Both the position numbers and the translations under genes were made by a program. A DNA stretch of 34,371 nucleotides from Candidatus Cloacimonadota bacterium (GTDB lineage Bacteria > Cloacimonadota > Cloacimonadia > Cloacimonadales > Cloacimonadaceae). How positions within the stretch are numbered: position 1 is the stretch's first letter; every line of letters begins with the position of its first letter. The notes beneath the pieces are model-generated. The model saw only the letters and a list, made by a program, of their open reading frames with translations, had not been told where the DNA came from and searched no databases. This document shows, one piece after another, positions 34,029 through 34,371 of the stretch. Location of the stretch: positions 1 through 34,371 of the forward strand of contig JAAYJN010000078.1 in NCBI GenBank assembly GCA_012522935.1, written 5' to 3'.

Positions 34029-34371
34029 AATCTACTCCTTTAAAATCAGGTTAAGCCTTTAAAATTGTTTTTATGAACTAATTTTATATCGAGAGCATGT
34101 TGGGTCTCAATTCAAGTAATTAACTACAATTCGATGTTTTGGGCTTTTTAAGGGTCGCCATTTTATCCAAAAATCTTACCCTTTATATTATGTCTTAGTG
34201 CTATTCTCATAGTTATAATTTCAGCGATTCGTGTCAAGTTAAATATTCTTGGCATTCCCCCATTTTTTAAATCAGCCTTATTTTCATTTGCCATGGATCG
34301 ATCAAATCATCTTTATAAGGTGATGTATTATAGTGGGTAACCCTTTGAAGGCAGAATTTGAGTACTTGGCA
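34029..34371. other. AT-rich intergenic end of window
   Basis: This holds the promoter region of the zinc-ribbon protein gene. No RNA gene or terminator was recognised. The only coding candidate is a 43-codon frame on the minus strand (listed separately). Confidence 0.4.
34163..34294 (-). CDS. Possible 43-residue small ORF
   Basis: ATG (34292-34294) to TAA (34163-34165) encodes a basic peptide containing PRIFNLTRIAEI and RHNIKGKIFG. In-frame stops lie just upstream, so it is not the end of a longer gene. No Shine-Dalgarno is evident, which argues against translation. Kept only as a low-confidence candidate. Confidence 0.2.
   Translation of the reverse strand: MANENKADLKNGGMPRIFNLTRIAEIITMRIALRHNIKGKIFG

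Overview
The window most resembles a Candidatus Cloacimonadota (WWE1, Cloacimonas-like) genome. This is an inference from gene content and style, with no marker gene to prove it. Three secreted proteins carry C-terminal FlgD-like/type IX-type tails (an NPF motif, then NI(K/R)GQ, W(D)G and SG(I/M)Y). Kdo-pathway KdsD and a predicted outer-membrane barrel imply a diderm cell. The right third encodes NuoE/NuoF-type iron-sulfur subunits of an anaerobic redox complex. No rRNA, tRNA, CRISPR array or transposase was seen.

Layout. 1-540: end of a secreted protein and a strong terminator. 540-1531: a gene-free block packed with short repeats. 1532-4425 (minus): kdsD and thrS. 4426-4805: a divergent spacer with clustered inverted half-sites and a leader that can form two competing hairpins. 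4806-8072: a giant soluble-adenylyl-cyclase-like regulator (two cyclase domains, ATPase, TPRs). 8215-15818: a secreted arginine/agmatine-deiminase-like protein, a secreted M14 carboxypeptidase and the spermidine/putrescine-type ABC transporter genes potABC, with the peptidase and potABC apparently in one operon. 15941-22152: a poly-gamma-glutamate locus (pgsB, pgsC, pgsW) continuing into a periplasmic protein with an internal duplication, an outer-membrane barrel, an Asp-rich small protein and gpsA. 22248-23949: a small membrane protein, an exported YidD-like protein and a TPR/membrane protein. 23950-24300: a second repeat block, partly the exact inverse of the left one. 24367-33036 (minus): nuoE-like, nuoF-like, a 1112-residue GltD/NuoG fusion, a degenerate histidyl-tRNA-synthetase-like gene, ridA, pduO-type adenosyltransferase and gpmA. 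33384-34028 (minus): a membrane protein with a zinc ribbon.

The most interesting themes are these. (1) A poly-gamma-glutamate synthase linked to envelope proteins that could form an export route in a diderm. (2) A NuoE/NuoF/GltD-NuoG complex without an H-cluster that looks like an electron-bifurcating transhydrogenase, related to the Bfu/Stn type. (3) A HisRS paralogue that has lost two catalytic arginines. (4) A 55-nt perfect inverted repeat flanking about 23.4 kb. Several starts were moved from the longest possible ORF to the codon following a good Shine-Dalgarno, including GTG or TTG starts for the cyclase, potA, pgsC and pgsW.
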